DNA of 64,000 bases from Bacteroidota bacterium (GTDB lineage Bacteria > Bacteroidota > Bacteroidia > Cytophagales > Cytophagaceae). A program made the translations under genes and the position numbers. Below, piece by piece: positions 1 to 9,567 of this stretch (positions within the stretch are counted from its first letter, which is position 1; each line of letters opens with the position of its first letter). The stretch spans positions 62,001 to 126,000 of the forward strand of contig JAEYZG010000018.1 of the NCBI GenBank assembly GCA_023428135.1. Reading direction: 5' to 3'. The notes beneath the pieces are model-generated. The model worked only from the letters and a program-made list of their open reading frames with translations, was not told where the DNA came from and searched no databases.

Positions 1-1
1 T

Positions 2-439
2 AATTATGAAAGGATCAAAATTATTTGTGGTGTTAAATTTACTGATGGATACAATTATGGATTTTTCCTTCAAAAGCTAAATGAGGAGTTGAAGAAGTAT
101 TTAAGCAAAAGTAATGAGGAAGGTTATTCAAGACTTCATTTGGGTGGTAAGATAAATACTTCTGATATATTAAGTTTTATGAGAACGCTTCCTTATGTTG
201 ACTTTATAACAAAATTCTCTATGGTTCAGGCTGCCCGGGATTTTGCTGGTAATTGGATATTGATTGACACTGCAAGGGATGGAGAAGCGAAGTCATTTCT
301 GCAGGCTACTAAACCATGGTCTGTGCTTGTACCAGCACTGGAACATCAGATTACAGTTCTGAATGACAAATATGAAGAAAGGTCACTTCAGGCAGGTATT
401 GATTCTCTTGAGTTGGGGCATGATTTCATTATAGAATAA
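2..439 (+). CDS. Baseplate J-like protein of an eCIS, C-terminal fragment
   Basis: The reading frame is open from the left edge of the window to a stop at 437-439, so only the last ~145 residues are present and the start lies outside. An internal TTG at 89 is not a credible start because the same frame continues upstream with good coding character. The visible part has a conserved-looking stretch around DGYNYGFFLQKLNEELKKYL, then GGKINTSDILSFMRTLPYVDF, which I recognise as typical of the C-terminus of baseplate J/gp47-like proteins (Afp11 type) of Bacteroidota contractile injection systems. In that role it would be part of the baseplate wedge. The next gene follows after 31 bp in the same direction, and the downstream baseplate, tape-measure and ATPase genes support the assignment. 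The family call is inferred mainly from context. Confidence 0.6.
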   Translation, partial: NYERIKIICGVKFTDGYNYGFFLQKLNEELKKYLSKSNEEGYSRLHLGGKINTSDILSFMRTLPYVDFITKFSMVQAARDFAGNWILIDTARDGEAKSFLQATKPWSVLVPALEHQITVLNDKYEERSLQAGIDSLELGHDFIIE

Positions 440-470
440 ACACATTAATTATTAAGGAATATATCATTTT

Positions 471-1205
471 ATGTCTTTACAAAATCGAAATTCTTTAAAA
501 ACCTTTTTCAAGAAAGGTCAATTACCTTCGGAAGGCAACTTCTTTGACCTTATTGATTCAATGATAAATAAAGTTGACGATGGGATGTCTAAGACGCTGG
601 AAGACGGCTTAATGCTTTCTCCTATCGGCGGATCAAAGAAATTGATCAGTTTTTATAAGAGTATTGAGGAAAAAAGTCCCGCATGGGGACTGGAAATTGA
701 TCAGGGCAATGGAAATATTAATTTCAATAACCATGTTGGTGACAGTGTATTGACATTGGCAAATACAGGTAAAGTAGGTATTAACAATCCTGCGCCTGAA
801 TTTGAACTGGATGTTAATGGTTCTGTTGCTATGGCCGGAAGACAAGGAAATGCTTACAAGGGAAAAATCCTTGCTGATGGAAAATGGCATCCTGTGCTCA
901 CTGAATTGAATGGTTGTCATGCACTCGAAATAGTTGCAGGCATCGGGAAAAAGAAAACAGGAAGGTATGCGCTTATCCATGCCTTTGCGTTAAGTGCTTT
1001 CGGAAAGTCAAAGAGTAAGATTGATATACGTCAGGCATACTACGGAGTAAGAAGCAACAGAATCGAGTTGCGCTGGACAGGTACAACTTACAATTTTAGC
1101 CTGGAAATGAGAACCCGTAATACCTACGACGGAGAATTTTATATTCAATATTTTATTTCCAAACTCTGGTTTGACCAGTTTATGGATAATAGTGTCGGAA
1201 AATAA
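471..1205 (+). CDS. Tail-fibre-like eCIS protein with a beta-helix 'LDVNG' segment
   Basis: This 244-residue protein has no signal peptide. The N-terminal third (NSLKTFFKKGQLPSEGNFFDLIDSMIN) is a helical start seen in Bacteroidota fibre-like proteins. The middle carries LANTGKVGINNPAPEFELDVNG, the motif typical of trimeric phage tail-fibre and adhesin shafts. The last ~110 residues are probably a beta-rich globular domain (KIDIRQAYYGVRSNRIELRW). It lies between two baseplate genes, with 12 bp to the next gene, so it is probably a receptor-binding or baseplate accessory part of the particle. An AAGGA-like ribosome site precedes the ATG. The fibre role is inference from the motif and the context. 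Confidence 0.55.
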   Translation: MSLQNRNSLKTFFKKGQLPSEGNFFDLIDSMINKVDDGMSKTLEDGLMLSPIGGSKKLISFYKSIEEKSPAWGLEIDQGNGNINFNNHVGDSVLTLANTGKVGINNPAPEFELDVNGSVAMAGRQGNAYKGKILADGKWHPVLTELNGCHALEIVAGIGKKKTGRYALIHAFALSAFGKSKSKIDIRQAYYGVRSNRIELRWTGTTYNFSLEMRTRNTYDGEFYIQYFISKLWFDQFMDNSVGK

Positions 1206-1217
1206 TTTACCAGCATC

Positions 1218-1439
1218 ATGAAATTAGAGAATGAAAATACGGGAAATATCAATTTTTCAGTATCAATTGATGAAGCCAATAAGATATTCAAGGCTTTGGG
1301 AAACCTTCCCTTTGTTGAAGTCTATGAATTGATAGGTAAGCTCAACGAACAGGCAAACTCTCAATTATCTAAAAAAAGAGGAAATTCGGAAACGCTGATT
1401 TCTGACGCTTCATTTGATATTGACCAATTGCTAAAATAA
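1218..1439 (+). CDS. Small conserved eCIS-locus protein, function unknown
   Basis: This 73-residue soluble protein has a core reading SVSIDEANKIFKALGNLPF followed by VEVYELIGKLNEQ, predicted to be two amphipathic helices. It is preceded by 12 bp and followed by 6 bp to large genes in the same direction, so it is co-transcribed with the injection-system genes. I do not recognise a named family. Small proteins with this LPF-x-VYELIGKL pattern are common in Bacteroidota and may mediate protein-protein contacts. A role as a small adaptor or chaperone of the fibre or baseplate protein is only a guess from position. Confidence 0.5.
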   Translation: MKLENENTGNINFSVSIDEANKIFKALGNLPFVEVYELIGKLNEQANSQLSKKRGNSETLISDASFDIDQLLK

Positions 1440-1445
1440 CCGGTT

Positions 1446-4304
1446 ATGGAAAAACCTGCTTTCATTTCTTCTGAAAAGGAAACCAATCCTGGTCTGGATT
1501 ACGGTTTGCTTAGAGCAGAAGGTGTTAATATAATTCAAAAACTTACCGGAGCATTCTGGACTGATTATAACGAGCATGATCCCGGAGTCACTATTCTCGA
1601 ACTGCTTTGCTACGCGATCACAGACCTTTCTTACCGCACGCAGTTTGATATACAGGATCATTTATATAACGATCCTGAAGATGATACTTTTTTAAAGGCA
1701 CATTCAATTCTTCCTTGTAATGCATTAACATTAAATGATTACAGGAAACTTATTTTTGATAAAGTATTTGAACTTAAAAATGTCTGGGTACTGCCTATTC
1801 TTGATGATGGTAGTTCATTTCGTGGTCTTTATAAAATCCTCATTGATATAGATCCTGCCATTAAATCTGAAGAGGATAGAGTTGCCGTTTCCGAAAAAAC
1901 CAGAAAGGTTTTCTGTGACAATAGAAACATTTGCGAGGACCTTGAACAGATCAAAATTCTTGATCAGATTGATGTAGGCATTTATGCAGATATTGAAGTA
2001 GACGGAATTAGGGACCTGGAAAGTATCCTTGCATATATTTATTTTAAAGTAGATGAATATCTAAGTCCCGAGATAAGGTTTTACTCATTAAGTGAATTGC
2101 TGCAGGAAGGGGTTACATTAAATGAAATATTCAATGGACCTCTATTGAAACATGGCTTTATCAAAACTTCAGAATTACAGCCCAAATCGAATAAAATACT
2201 TATATCTGAAGTGATAAAATTCATCATGCAGGTGCCTGGGGTCGTGAGTGTGAAGAACCTTCACCTTAAAGTAGGAGAAAGGATTTTTGAAAATCAGATT
2301 GAAATAAGTGAAGATGAGCTGCCCAAACTTCTGACTATGCTCACTGATGCACAGGGTAACTCCAGTATACAGTTTTTCAGAGGGGCAGTCAATTATACAA
2401 CTATTGACTTTAACATAGTCAAAAGAAAACTTAACGAGCTTCAGTCTGCTAATAAAAGGGTTTATAGATTAAGTGAAGAAACAATTTCAATTCCATTAGG
2501 AAAAAAGCTGAATGTAGAGCCTTATTTTTCTATTCAGAATCAGTTTCCCCTTGTCTATGGTATTGGTCAGTATGGATTACCAAGTTCTGCAGATACTAAA
2601 AGAAAAGCTCAGGCAAAACAGCTAAAAGGCTTTCTGTTAATTTATGAGCAAATACTTGCCAATTACTTGTCACAGCTGGCAAATGTTAAAAAGTTATTTT
2701 CATTAAAGGAAGATTTAAAGCAAACATATTTTTATCAGACACTCGATTCTGTTCCGGACGTAAAGCCGTTGCTTAAAGAAAGGAAGCATGAATTTATTGA
2801 TGAAACTGATCTTCATTTTTCTACTTCTTTAAATTATTATCTTGGTTTACCTGAACTTGTGAAGGTTAAAGATAACTATACAGACAGAAGAAACAGATTT
2901 CTCGATTACCTGTTAGCTATTCACGGGGAATCATATACACAATATTCCCTTTCTCAGTTTAATTATTATTTCAATGAGGGTGAATTTGAAAGACATCTTA
3001 TTCAGAATAAGACAAGGCTTTTGAAATCACTATCAACTATTAATAAGAACAGGGCGAGAGGCTTTAATTATCTGGAGCCAAGTGTTAATACAGATAATAT
3101 AACGGGAATGGAAGCTAAGATCTCCATATTACTTGGACTTGGAGGGAGTCATTCCGATCAGGTTTCAGAATATAAAGCTCATTCACTTGTGGATCATTAT
3201 AACAGCTTTGGAGTTAAATTATTAAATGATGATGCGGAGGATAGTGAAAAAGAGTTTTGGTATAAAGAGGGTGTGTTTCCTAATGGTTTAAATGAGGAAT
3301 ACATAGAGGAGTATTTCGATTTTATAGATACTGATGAAATTGAAATTACTGATTTTTTAGACAATAAAAGGAGATCACTTTTATCTCAGACTTTACCTGT
3401 CAAAAGTAAATTGATTCCATCAGAATTTCTGAAGGAAGGTATTATTTTGAATAATTACAGGCTTGGACAATTCTCAAATGAAGAAGATGAAAGCTTCTAT
3501 ATAGCTTTTAGAGGAGCAAATAAAAAATGGCAGAACATTGGAAACTTTGTTGAGGAAAAAGATGCCATAGCTGCTGTTATGGAGCTTATTTCTCATGTGA
3601 AAAAGCTGAACATTCAAAGTGAAGGTCTCCATATAATTGAACACATTCTGTTGAGACCTGATTTAAAAGATCAGAATCATGGTGTGTTGATTTATGATGA
3701 AAACAGGACCCCGGTTTTAAGAAGCGCTGAGCAATATTCATTCAAAGAGAGAGATAATATTCTGAAGGATATTAAGAGTCACTTGTATGAATTTGCCAAT
3801 TATTCCGTAGAGACCACTGCTGATAAGGATTTTGAAGTTCATTTTAAAACCCCGGATGACAAGTACCATTTTATAAGTATGGAAGCAGATATATCTGTGG
3901 AAGCTACACACGAAAAAATGGAAAGGTTATTCAGATTTATTTCAGATCAGGAAGAAATTACTCCATTTGAAAGAAAGATAGGTCTGTATATCAAAAATAT
4001 TCATACTGATAGAATTATCCCGGAAGACTTTTTTAGCTATAGGGCAAGTATTATTCTGCCTAATTGGACAGCAAGGTTCAGCAACAAGGAATTCAGGGCT
4101 ATCATAGAAGATACCATTCATGAAAACAAGCCTGCAAATATTTCTTTCAATTGTTTATGGCTTCATCCATCACAGATGCAGGAGTTTGAAACTGTTTATT
4201 ATCTTTGGATGGAAGAACTTCGTCAGCAGAATCCTGATAAAGACCTGCTTGACGAATACAGCAATCAGTTAAGCGAGTTGCTGATGATTTATAATAATGA
4301 GTAA
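1446..4304 (+). CDS. Afp12-like baseplate protein of an eCIS
   Basis: This 952-residue protein opens with a region containing WTDYNEHDPGVTILEL (residues ~37-53), the signature seen near the N-terminus of Afp12/PvcK-type 'putative baseplate assembly' proteins, where W-x-D-x-N-x-x-D-P-G-V/I-T-x-x-E is strongly kept. The rest is long and alternates beta and alpha, with no catalytic motif. The C-terminus carries the phrase ANISFNCLWL, usual in this Bacteroidota group. In the particle it would form part of the baseplate wedge that links the sheath and tube to the fibres. The ATG sits 6 bp after the stop of the small upstream gene, and the next gene starts 6 bp after its stop, so these genes form one operon. 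Length is within the range for the larger Bacteroidota versions. Confidence 0.65.
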   Translation: MEKPAFISSEKETNPGLDYGLLRAEGVNIIQKLTGAFWTDYNEHDPGVTILELLCYAITDLSYRTQFDIQDHLYNDPEDDTFLKAHSILPCNALTLNDYRKLIFDKVFELKNVWVLPILDDGSSFRGLYKILIDIDPAIKSEEDRVAVSEKTRKVFCDNRNICEDLEQIKILDQIDVGIYADIEVDGIRDLESILAYIYFKVDEYLSPEIRFYSLSELLQEGVTLNEIFNGPLLKHGFIKTSELQPKSNKILISEVIKFIMQVPGVVSVKNLHLKVGERIFENQIEISEDELPKLLTMLTDAQGNSSIQFFRGAVNYTTIDFNIVKRKLNELQSANKRVYRLSEETISIPLGKKLNVEPYFSIQNQFPLVYGIGQYGLPSSADTKRKAQAKQLKGFLLIYEQILANYLSQLANVKKLFSLKEDLKQTYFYQTLDSVPDVKPLLKERKHEFIDETDLHFSTSLNYYLGLPELVKVKDNYTDRRNRFLDYLLAIHGESYTQYSLSQFNYYFNEGEFERHLIQNKTRLLKSLSTINKNRARGFNYLEPSVNTDNITGMEAKISILLGLGGSHSDQVSEYKAHSLVDHYNSFGVKLLNDDAEDSEKEFWYKEGVFPNGLNEEYIEEYFDFIDTDEIEITDFLDNKRRSLLSQTLPVKSKLIPSEFLKEGIILNNYRLGQFSNEEDESFYIAFRGANKKWQNIGNFVEEKDAIAAVMELISHVKKLNIQSEGLHIIEHILLRPDLKDQNHGVLIYDENRTPVLRSAEQYSFKERDNILKDIKSHLYEFANYSVETTADKDFEVHFKTPDDKYHFISMEADISVEATHEKMERLFRFISDQEEITPFERKIGLYIKNIHTDRIIPEDFFSYRASIILPNWTARFSNKEFRAIIEDTIHENKPANISFNCLWLHPSQMQEFETVYYLWMEELRQQNPDKDLLDEYSNQLSELLMIYNNE

Positions 4305-4310
4305 AGCGTA

Positions 4311-7055
4311 ATGGCTGAAAGTAAGCATTTTGTGCAGAAGTATGTCTTTGATGTTAATTATGATTCTGAAGAAAATGCTTATAAGTTTCAGACTCAGCTT
4401 GCAGATTTTATAAAAGAAAAAATAGTAGCGCTTACTGATGAGGTTTTAAGCGAAGCTACAAAAGGATTTCTCCTGAGTACAGATAAATTAACGCTGGATT
4501 TAGGAGAAATTTCTTTTGAAAATTATGAGAATGAGATTTATGATAAAATAAAATCTCAGCTTGCCGATAAGATATCCTTACTCTTATCTGGACATTTTAC
4601 CGGTAGTGCTCAGGAAAATGTGACTTTTTTATCTAAAGAGCTTTCAGACCTTCAGGTACTCGATTTTTTTCTTAGAAATGGATTTCTGCCTTGGAATATT
4701 CACCAGGAATATACTTCATATTCTGTAAAGAAGTTGTTGAGTGAACTGATTGAAAATAACCCTTCCACAATAAAAAAATATATAGAAAAGATTTCTTCTG
4801 ATGAGGTTTTGATAAGAAGACTTATTCGTCAGTTCGATGATGAAGTTTTATGGAAAGTGATCACCCTTTGGACTGGAGAACCAGTTTTTCTCAAAAGGTT
4901 CTATAAAGAAATTGTCACTTTATATAAACAAAAACCAATCATAAAAAATACATTTTCTGAATTCAGAGATCTTGTTTGGCCTTTTATTTTAAAGGAAGTA
5001 ATCCTTGAGAGAAAGGTGAATTTTGAAACTATTCAGTTTACAGAAAATCTAATGAATACTGTTTCTGAAGAAACCAAGACTGAATATTATAATGTTGTAC
5101 TTGCCTTCTATAATTCCATTGATGATGCCATCAATAACTCATTAAAACATGTTGCTCCTGATTTAACTGCAAGTATAAAAGCTATCTTATTAAAAGATAA
5201 TTTTTCAGATTCAGAACTAAAGAAAAAAATAACAGAATCGAAAGATTTAGATAAGTCTTTCAGTGCGAAGGGAAAAAAAGAAAATAAAGACAACAAAGAT
5301 AGTAAGACTGGTGAGGAAATATTTTCTTCAAATGATTCTTTTGAGAATAAAAACAGAGAGCGTCAACAAAAGGAGGATGAACTTATCTTAACTAAGTTTT
5401 TATCTTTAAGAAACGAAATATTTGCTGTTGAAAAAAGTTCTTTAGGTGAAATTATAACAAGAGTAGAGGGGATTATAAAAGCCTTTAGTTTTTCCAATCC
5501 TGATTTTTTAAAGAGGAGCTTTGCAGTTGCTGGCTGGACATTGGAAGAACCTGCCACCATTAAATTCCTGGATCTGTTTTCAGAAGAAGTCCGGAAGCAG
5601 ATCATCTTAAATATTTTTAAGAAAACAGAATCAGAATTTGAACGAAATATAATAGATCAGAAAAAAATTCTGATTCAAAGATTCTTTGAAATAGGGCATA
5701 TTCCTGTTTTATATAATAAACCTTTCACCAAAGATTTAAAGGCTTTTCAGACCATCCTACTGAAAACAGTAGAAAATAATACTGATTGGTTTATAGCAAT
5801 TTTTAAACGCACCGTTATAGAGAGTTCGGATAAGGATATAAAGATATCTTTATTGATGGAAATCTTTTCAGTTGATGTCGTGAATAGTATTTTCAGATGG
5901 GCAGGACAAGAAGATGAATTGAAGCCTTTTATAATTAAACTGAAAAGGCGATCAGGCAAAGGGAAGTCAGCAAAAGAAAGTGGTTACAGTGCTGAAAATT
6001 CTGGCCCAGAAAGGGTTGTGTCAGATAATAATGAATCAGCTATAACGAATCAGAATAGGGATGTTGAGGTCTATTTTGCCGCAAGGCTTTTAGAGATAAA
6101 TTCTCCTGAAAGTGCAGTCTATCACTTAAATGTTTTATTGAAAAAATCATCATTGCAATCAACCCGGATTGTAAAAAGTAAATCCAAAGGAATCGATAGT
6201 GCTCAAGTCAAAATTAAAAATGATGGTAATAATATCAGTGCCAGTGAGGTCAAGCTTGATACCTTGATTCCTCTATTCTTTGAGAAATACATGTCAGTTG
6301 CTGTTTCTTTTTTTAAATCATTATCTGTAAGAGAACAGAAGGCTGTATTGAAGGCATTGAAAGGAGAAAAGCTTGAACGTGTAGAAAGTCTGATTAAAGG
6401 CCATGACAAGGCCATGGAGGAACTTATAAAAGAAATTAGGGGAGAAAATAAGATTGTTGACAACACAGATCAGAAAGGAATAGCTAAGGTTACAGTGGGA
6501 GAAGCAAAGGAAAAGAAAGAACTTAAACTGGAATATAAAAAAATGGAAAGTGGGGAGCCTGTATATATTAGCAATGCAGGACTTGTATTGGTACATCCTT
6601 ATTTGACAAGATTTTTTAAGATGCTCAACCTGACAGAAGGCAGGGCATTTAAAGATGAATATTCATCTCATAAAGCTGCTCACATATTACAATATCTGGT
6701 GAATAAAAACACAAGTTCGGAAGAGCATGAACTTGTACTGAATAAACTGATATGTGGCATAGACCTTACTACTCCACTGTTACGGGATATTGAGATTACT
6801 CCTGAAGAGATTGATATCTGTGAAGGTTTATTGGAAGGGGTTATTCAAAACTGGACAATCTTGAAGAAGACAAGTAATGATAATTTCCGGTCTTCTTTCC
6901 TGGTTCGCCAGGGAAGACTTGTGCTTGAATCCAAAGGATGGAAATTGAAGGTGGAAGAAAAGGCCTATGACATTCTGGTAGAAAAACTACCATGGTCTAT
7001 TGCAATGATTAAAATGCCATGGATGAATAATATCATATATGTGGAATGGAAGTAA
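4311..7055 (+). CDS. Contractile injection system tape-measure protein
   Basis: This 914-residue protein starts with HFVQKYVFDVNYDSEENAY and DKLTLDLGEISFENYENEI, the N-terminal block typical of the CIS tape-measure family. It ends with a conserved C-terminal domain, where YISNAGLVLVHPYLTRFF, SHKAAHILQYLV and LLEGVIQNWTILKKTS are easily recognised, finishing at MPWMNNIIYVEW. The middle (residues ~270-760) is low in complexity, lysine- and glutamate-rich and helical, as expected for the stretch that sets tube length. It is the last gene of the tightly spaced baseplate block; a 326-bp gap with a palindromic repeat follows before the ATPase gene. The family call is good. Whether the protein is retained in the tube lumen is known for related systems and not shown here. 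Confidence 0.75.
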   Translation: MAESKHFVQKYVFDVNYDSEENAYKFQTQLADFIKEKIVALTDEVLSEATKGFLLSTDKLTLDLGEISFENYENEIYDKIKSQLADKISLLLSGHFTGSAQENVTFLSKELSDLQVLDFFLRNGFLPWNIHQEYTSYSVKKLLSELIENNPSTIKKYIEKISSDEVLIRRLIRQFDDEVLWKVITLWTGEPVFLKRFYKEIVTLYKQKPIIKNTFSEFRDLVWPFILKEVILERKVNFETIQFTENLMNTVSEETKTEYYNVVLAFYNSIDDAINNSLKHVAPDLTASIKAILLKDNFSDSELKKKITESKDLDKSFSAKGKKENKDNKDSKTGEEIFSSNDSFENKNRERQQKEDELILTKFLSLRNEIFAVEKSSLGEIITRVEGIIKAFSFSNPDFLKRSFAVAGWTLEEPATIKFLDLFSEEVRKQIILNIFKKTESEFERNIIDQKKILIQRFFEIGHIPVLYNKPFTKDLKAFQTILLKTVENNTDWFIAIFKRTVIESSDKDIKISLLMEIFSVDVVNSIFRWAGQEDELKPFIIKLKRRSGKGKSAKESGYSAENSGPERVVSDNNESAITNQNRDVEVYFAARLLEINSPESAVYHLNVLLKKSSLQSTRIVKSKSKGIDSAQVKIKNDGNNISASEVKLDTLIPLFFEKYMSVAVSFFKSLSVREQKAVLKALKGEKLERVESLIKGHDKAMEELIKEIRGENKIVDNTDQKGIAKVTVGEAKEKKELKLEYKKMESGEPVYISNAGLVLVHPYLTRFFKMLNLTEGRAFKDEYSSHKAAHILQYLVNKNTSSEEHELVLNKLICGIDLTTPLLRDIEITPEEIDICEGLLEGVIQNWTILKKTSNDNFRSSFLVRQGRLVLESKGWKLKVEEKAYDILVEKLPWSIAMIKMPWMNNIIYVEWK

Positions 7056-7153
7056 TAGAACTCAATATTTTTTTTAGAGAATTTTTAGCTTAAATTTATT
7101 AATTGGATTAGCTATTTAAGTCCTGTTGACTCATTGGTAAAAACTTTAAAAGA

Positions 7154-7282
7154 CCTCACCCTAAATCCCTCTCCTGAAGGAGAGGGACTTTAATTTGTAT
7201 GTTATTAGTTATATCACTATTAATTCAACATTTTATTCGTCGACTGTTCTCTTCTCCTTCAGAAGAAGGGTTAGGGATGAGG
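7154..7282. repeat. REPIN-like imperfect palindrome between tape-measure and ATPase genes
   Basis: Two related segments lie in opposite orientation: 7154-7190 (containing CCTCACCCTAAATCCCTC) and 7248-7282, whose reverse complement begins CCTCATCCCTAACCC. Each half has its own hairpin core, CCCTCTCC then TGAA then GGAGAGGG at 7167-7186 in the first. This inverted-pair layout is what REP doublets (REPINs) and short MITEs look like. The first hairpin could also end transcription of the baseplate operon. The rest of the 7056-7381 gap holds nothing else that I can support. Confidence 0.75.
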
Positions 7283-7381
7283 TTTGTTGGCTTGGATACG
7301 GGAACTAAATATTAATTAAGAAAAGCAAGTTTGGAACTTGCTTAAACATTAATCCCTAAGTAAAGTGGAATTTAGCTTAAG

Positions 7382-8803
7382 ATGGAAAAAGATTTCAATA
7401 AGATTCTGAGTGCTCCCATAAATGAATTTACCGGAAAGTTCAAAGAGAAAATCGATTATGACCTGATAGGAAAAAATGGTGAAGTATTAAAGAGGGAGCT
7501 GGAGTGGCTGAAGTTTCTTATAAAAAAAAGGATCAGTTACTTTGATGATGATGAGATGAACTCATTGCCAATGGAGCTGAATCCGCCGGTTATAGTTCAT
7601 AAAGAAACACCTTATGCAAAGTTTATTGAGAGGTATGAACTTGATGCATATGGTAGGATATTACTTATCATGACGCTGGCGCCTGCATATCATCCGGAGG
7701 TATTTTCAGAACTGGTGGAAAGGGAAAGAGGATTCAGGTTAAGGTATGACGAGTTTGGAGGAATTGCTGAGAACTTTTGTTGTCAGTTTCTCCCAACCTT
7801 AAAAACCTTGATTTATCTGATTGCCGGAAGCAATTCATCACTTACAGGACAGCTTTATACCCGCTTTATAGAAGAAAATAATCTGATAGAAGAACAGATC
7901 ATTATATTTAAAGAAATAGGTCCGGACAACGACAGAGTAATCAATCTCGAACTTAAACTTATCCCTGAGTATGTTGCGCACCTTACCAGAAACAGAGAAA
8001 CTTTACCTACTTTCAATAGTAATTTTCCTGCGAAACTGATCAAGTCCAGGTATGAATGGGATGACCTTGTTGTTTCCCATTTTACAAGAGAGAGACTGGA
8101 ATTAATTGTAGATTGGGTAAACTTTAAAGATAAGATTTTTGAAAGACAAGGGCCGGAAGGCAAAGTGAAAGATGGGTTTCCTGCTTTATTTTACGGTCCT
8201 CCCGGTACTGGTAAAACTATGGCGGCCTCTTTAATCGGCAAATTGACGAACAGACAGGTTTTCCAGATCGACTTGTCAATGGTTGTCTCAAAGTATATCG
8301 GAGAAACGGAAAAGAACTTAAGTCGCTTGTTTGATAAGGCTGAGAAGAAAGATTGGATATTGTTTTTTGATGAAGCAGATTCTTTATTTGGCAAAAGGGG
8401 TGTTGTAAAGGATGCCCATGACAAATATGCCAATCAGGAAATGTCTTATCTGCTTCAACGTATGGAACAGTTTACGGGACTGACAATTCTGGCGACTAAC
8501 TTTGATCAGAATCTGGACCCTGCAATGACAAGAAGGTTCCAGGCAAAGGTCTATTTCCCACGTCCTTCAAAAGAAGAAAGGTTGAATCTTTGGTATAAAA
8601 GCCTGTCAGAAGGCTATTCTTACGATCCGGATATATTAATGGAAAAGATTGCCGAACGCTTTGATGTTACCGGTGCCAATATAGCCAATATTCTCAAGTT
8701 GTGCTGTATCAGAGCAGAAAAGAGAGGGGATGGAATCATCATTGCCAAAGACTTGATAGAGGCATTAAGGATAGAATATTCAAAAGAAAATAAAACCCTG
8801 TAA
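7382..8803 (+). CDS. AAA+ ATPase of the eCIS (Afp15-like)
   Basis: This 473-residue cytoplasmic ATPase has an N-terminal helical domain (1-225) and a C-terminal AAA+ module (~230-465). The Walker A is FYGPPGTGKTMAAS, the Walker B is ILFFDEADSLFGKRG, sensor 1 lies in TILATNFDQN, and the arginine finger region is DPAMTRRF. This is the FtsH/CDC48-like AAA type placed at the end of nearly all eCIS loci (Afp15, PVC15), where it is needed for particle assembly or maturation. Codon use and orientation match the upstream baseplate genes. It is separated from them by 326 bp, so it may also have its own promoter. Function is inferred from family and position. Confidence 0.8.
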   Translation: MEKDFNKILSAPINEFTGKFKEKIDYDLIGKNGEVLKRELEWLKFLIKKRISYFDDDEMNSLPMELNPPVIVHKETPYAKFIERYELDAYGRILLIMTLAPAYHPEVFSELVERERGFRLRYDEFGGIAENFCCQFLPTLKTLIYLIAGSNSSLTGQLYTRFIEENNLIEEQIIIFKEIGPDNDRVINLELKLIPEYVAHLTRNRETLPTFNSNFPAKLIKSRYEWDDLVVSHFTRERLELIVDWVNFKDKIFERQGPEGKVKDGFPALFYGPPGTGKTMAASLIGKLTNRQVFQIDLSMVVSKYIGETEKNLSRLFDKAEKKDWILFFDEADSLFGKRGVVKDAHDKYANQEMSYLLQRMEQFTGLTILATNFDQNLDPAMTRRFQAKVYFPRPSKEERLNLWYKSLSEGYSYDPDILMEKIAERFDVTGANIANILKLCCIRAEKRGDGIIIAKDLIEALRIEYSKENKTL

Positions 8804-8890
8804 TTAAATTCTGTTTTCTTCAGGAAATCGAATTGTTGTAATTCCGTCTTTGTTTTAAAAATAGATCAATTTAAAACTGAAGGAGGATTT

Positions 8891-9289
8891 ATGGATAATT
8901 TTAAAAAAGGACTTATCCTGATTGTCATCTTAACGTTTTCTGTCTTTTCCGGATTTTCTCAAGATAAAAATACTGACAAAGTAGAGATTACCTCATCCGG
9001 ATATAGATCAGAAAATCAAATCAGCAAAGACAAAGATAACTGTTATTCTGATACTGAATCCCAATTTGACCGCACAAAACATAAGACTTTGAAAAATACC
9101 GGAGCCGGAGCTGCTGCAGGAGGAATTGTCGGTGGCATTTTAGGCCGAGGAGGTTTAGGTGCTGCGGCTGGTGGAGCAGCAGGAGCTTATAGAGGACACA
9201 AAAAATCTAAAAATGACAAAAATGAATTTAATGAGTTGTATGCTTCTTGTTTGAGAGATAAGGGGTATTCGGTTGAAGTAAAAGATTAA
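8891..9289 (+). CDS. Exported glycine-zipper protein
   Basis: The 132-residue product has an N-terminal signal peptide (KKGLILIVILTFSVFSGFSQ, cleavage near residue 23) and a central glycine/alanine run (residues ~75-98, GAGAAAGGIVGGILGRGGLG) that forms a glycine-zipper helix pair of the kind found in envelope proteins. A charged C-terminus follows with two cysteines (C-x-R-D-K-G-Y) that may pair with an earlier Cys. A strong ribosome site, AAGGAGG, lies 6 bp before the ATG. It is monocistronic, between the ATPase and a sensor gene. It is probably an envelope stress or surface-associated protein; the exact job is unknown. Confidence 0.65.
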   Translation: MDNFKKGLILIVILTFSVFSGFSQDKNTDKVEITSSGYRSENQISKDKDNCYSDTESQFDRTKHKTLKNTGAGAAAGGIVGGILGRGGLGAAAGGAAGAYRGHKKSKNDKNEFNELYASCLRDKGYSVEVKD

Positions 9290-9309
9290 AATTTAATTTT
9301 GGTATAAAA

Positions 9310-9362
9310 CTTCCTGAATTGAATTTAAATACGAATATTTTGTATAAAATTTATTCAGGAAG
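9310..9362. repeat. 10-bp inverted repeat downstream of the glycine-zipper gene
   Basis: CTTCCTGAAT at 9310-9319 is matched by ATTCAGGAAG at 9353-9362, giving a 10-bp stem with a 33-nt AT-rich loop. No clean T-run follows immediately, so it may be a weak terminator or a binding site. The rest of 9290-9567 holds no gene that I can support. Confidence 0.4.
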
Positions 9363-9567
9363 ACCTTCATTTGTTATTTTTAGTTTTTATTACATTTTTC
9401 ATTTTCTACCATTATACATGTAACTTTTTATCCATCAGTTTTTGACTTTAAGCTTTTGATTCCAGCCGGAATTCTTTAAATGGAAAGTTGCCTTTTTTAT
9501 TACATGGTAGGAAACCCCTAATGGCCTTTACGTAATAGGATGATGATTAATTACTTAATTTTTGCTT

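Noticed and set aside
633..980. Minus-strand frame inside the fibre-like gene
   Set aside because: It is a mirror of the real gene with no start signal, and the plus-strand protein has recognisable motifs.
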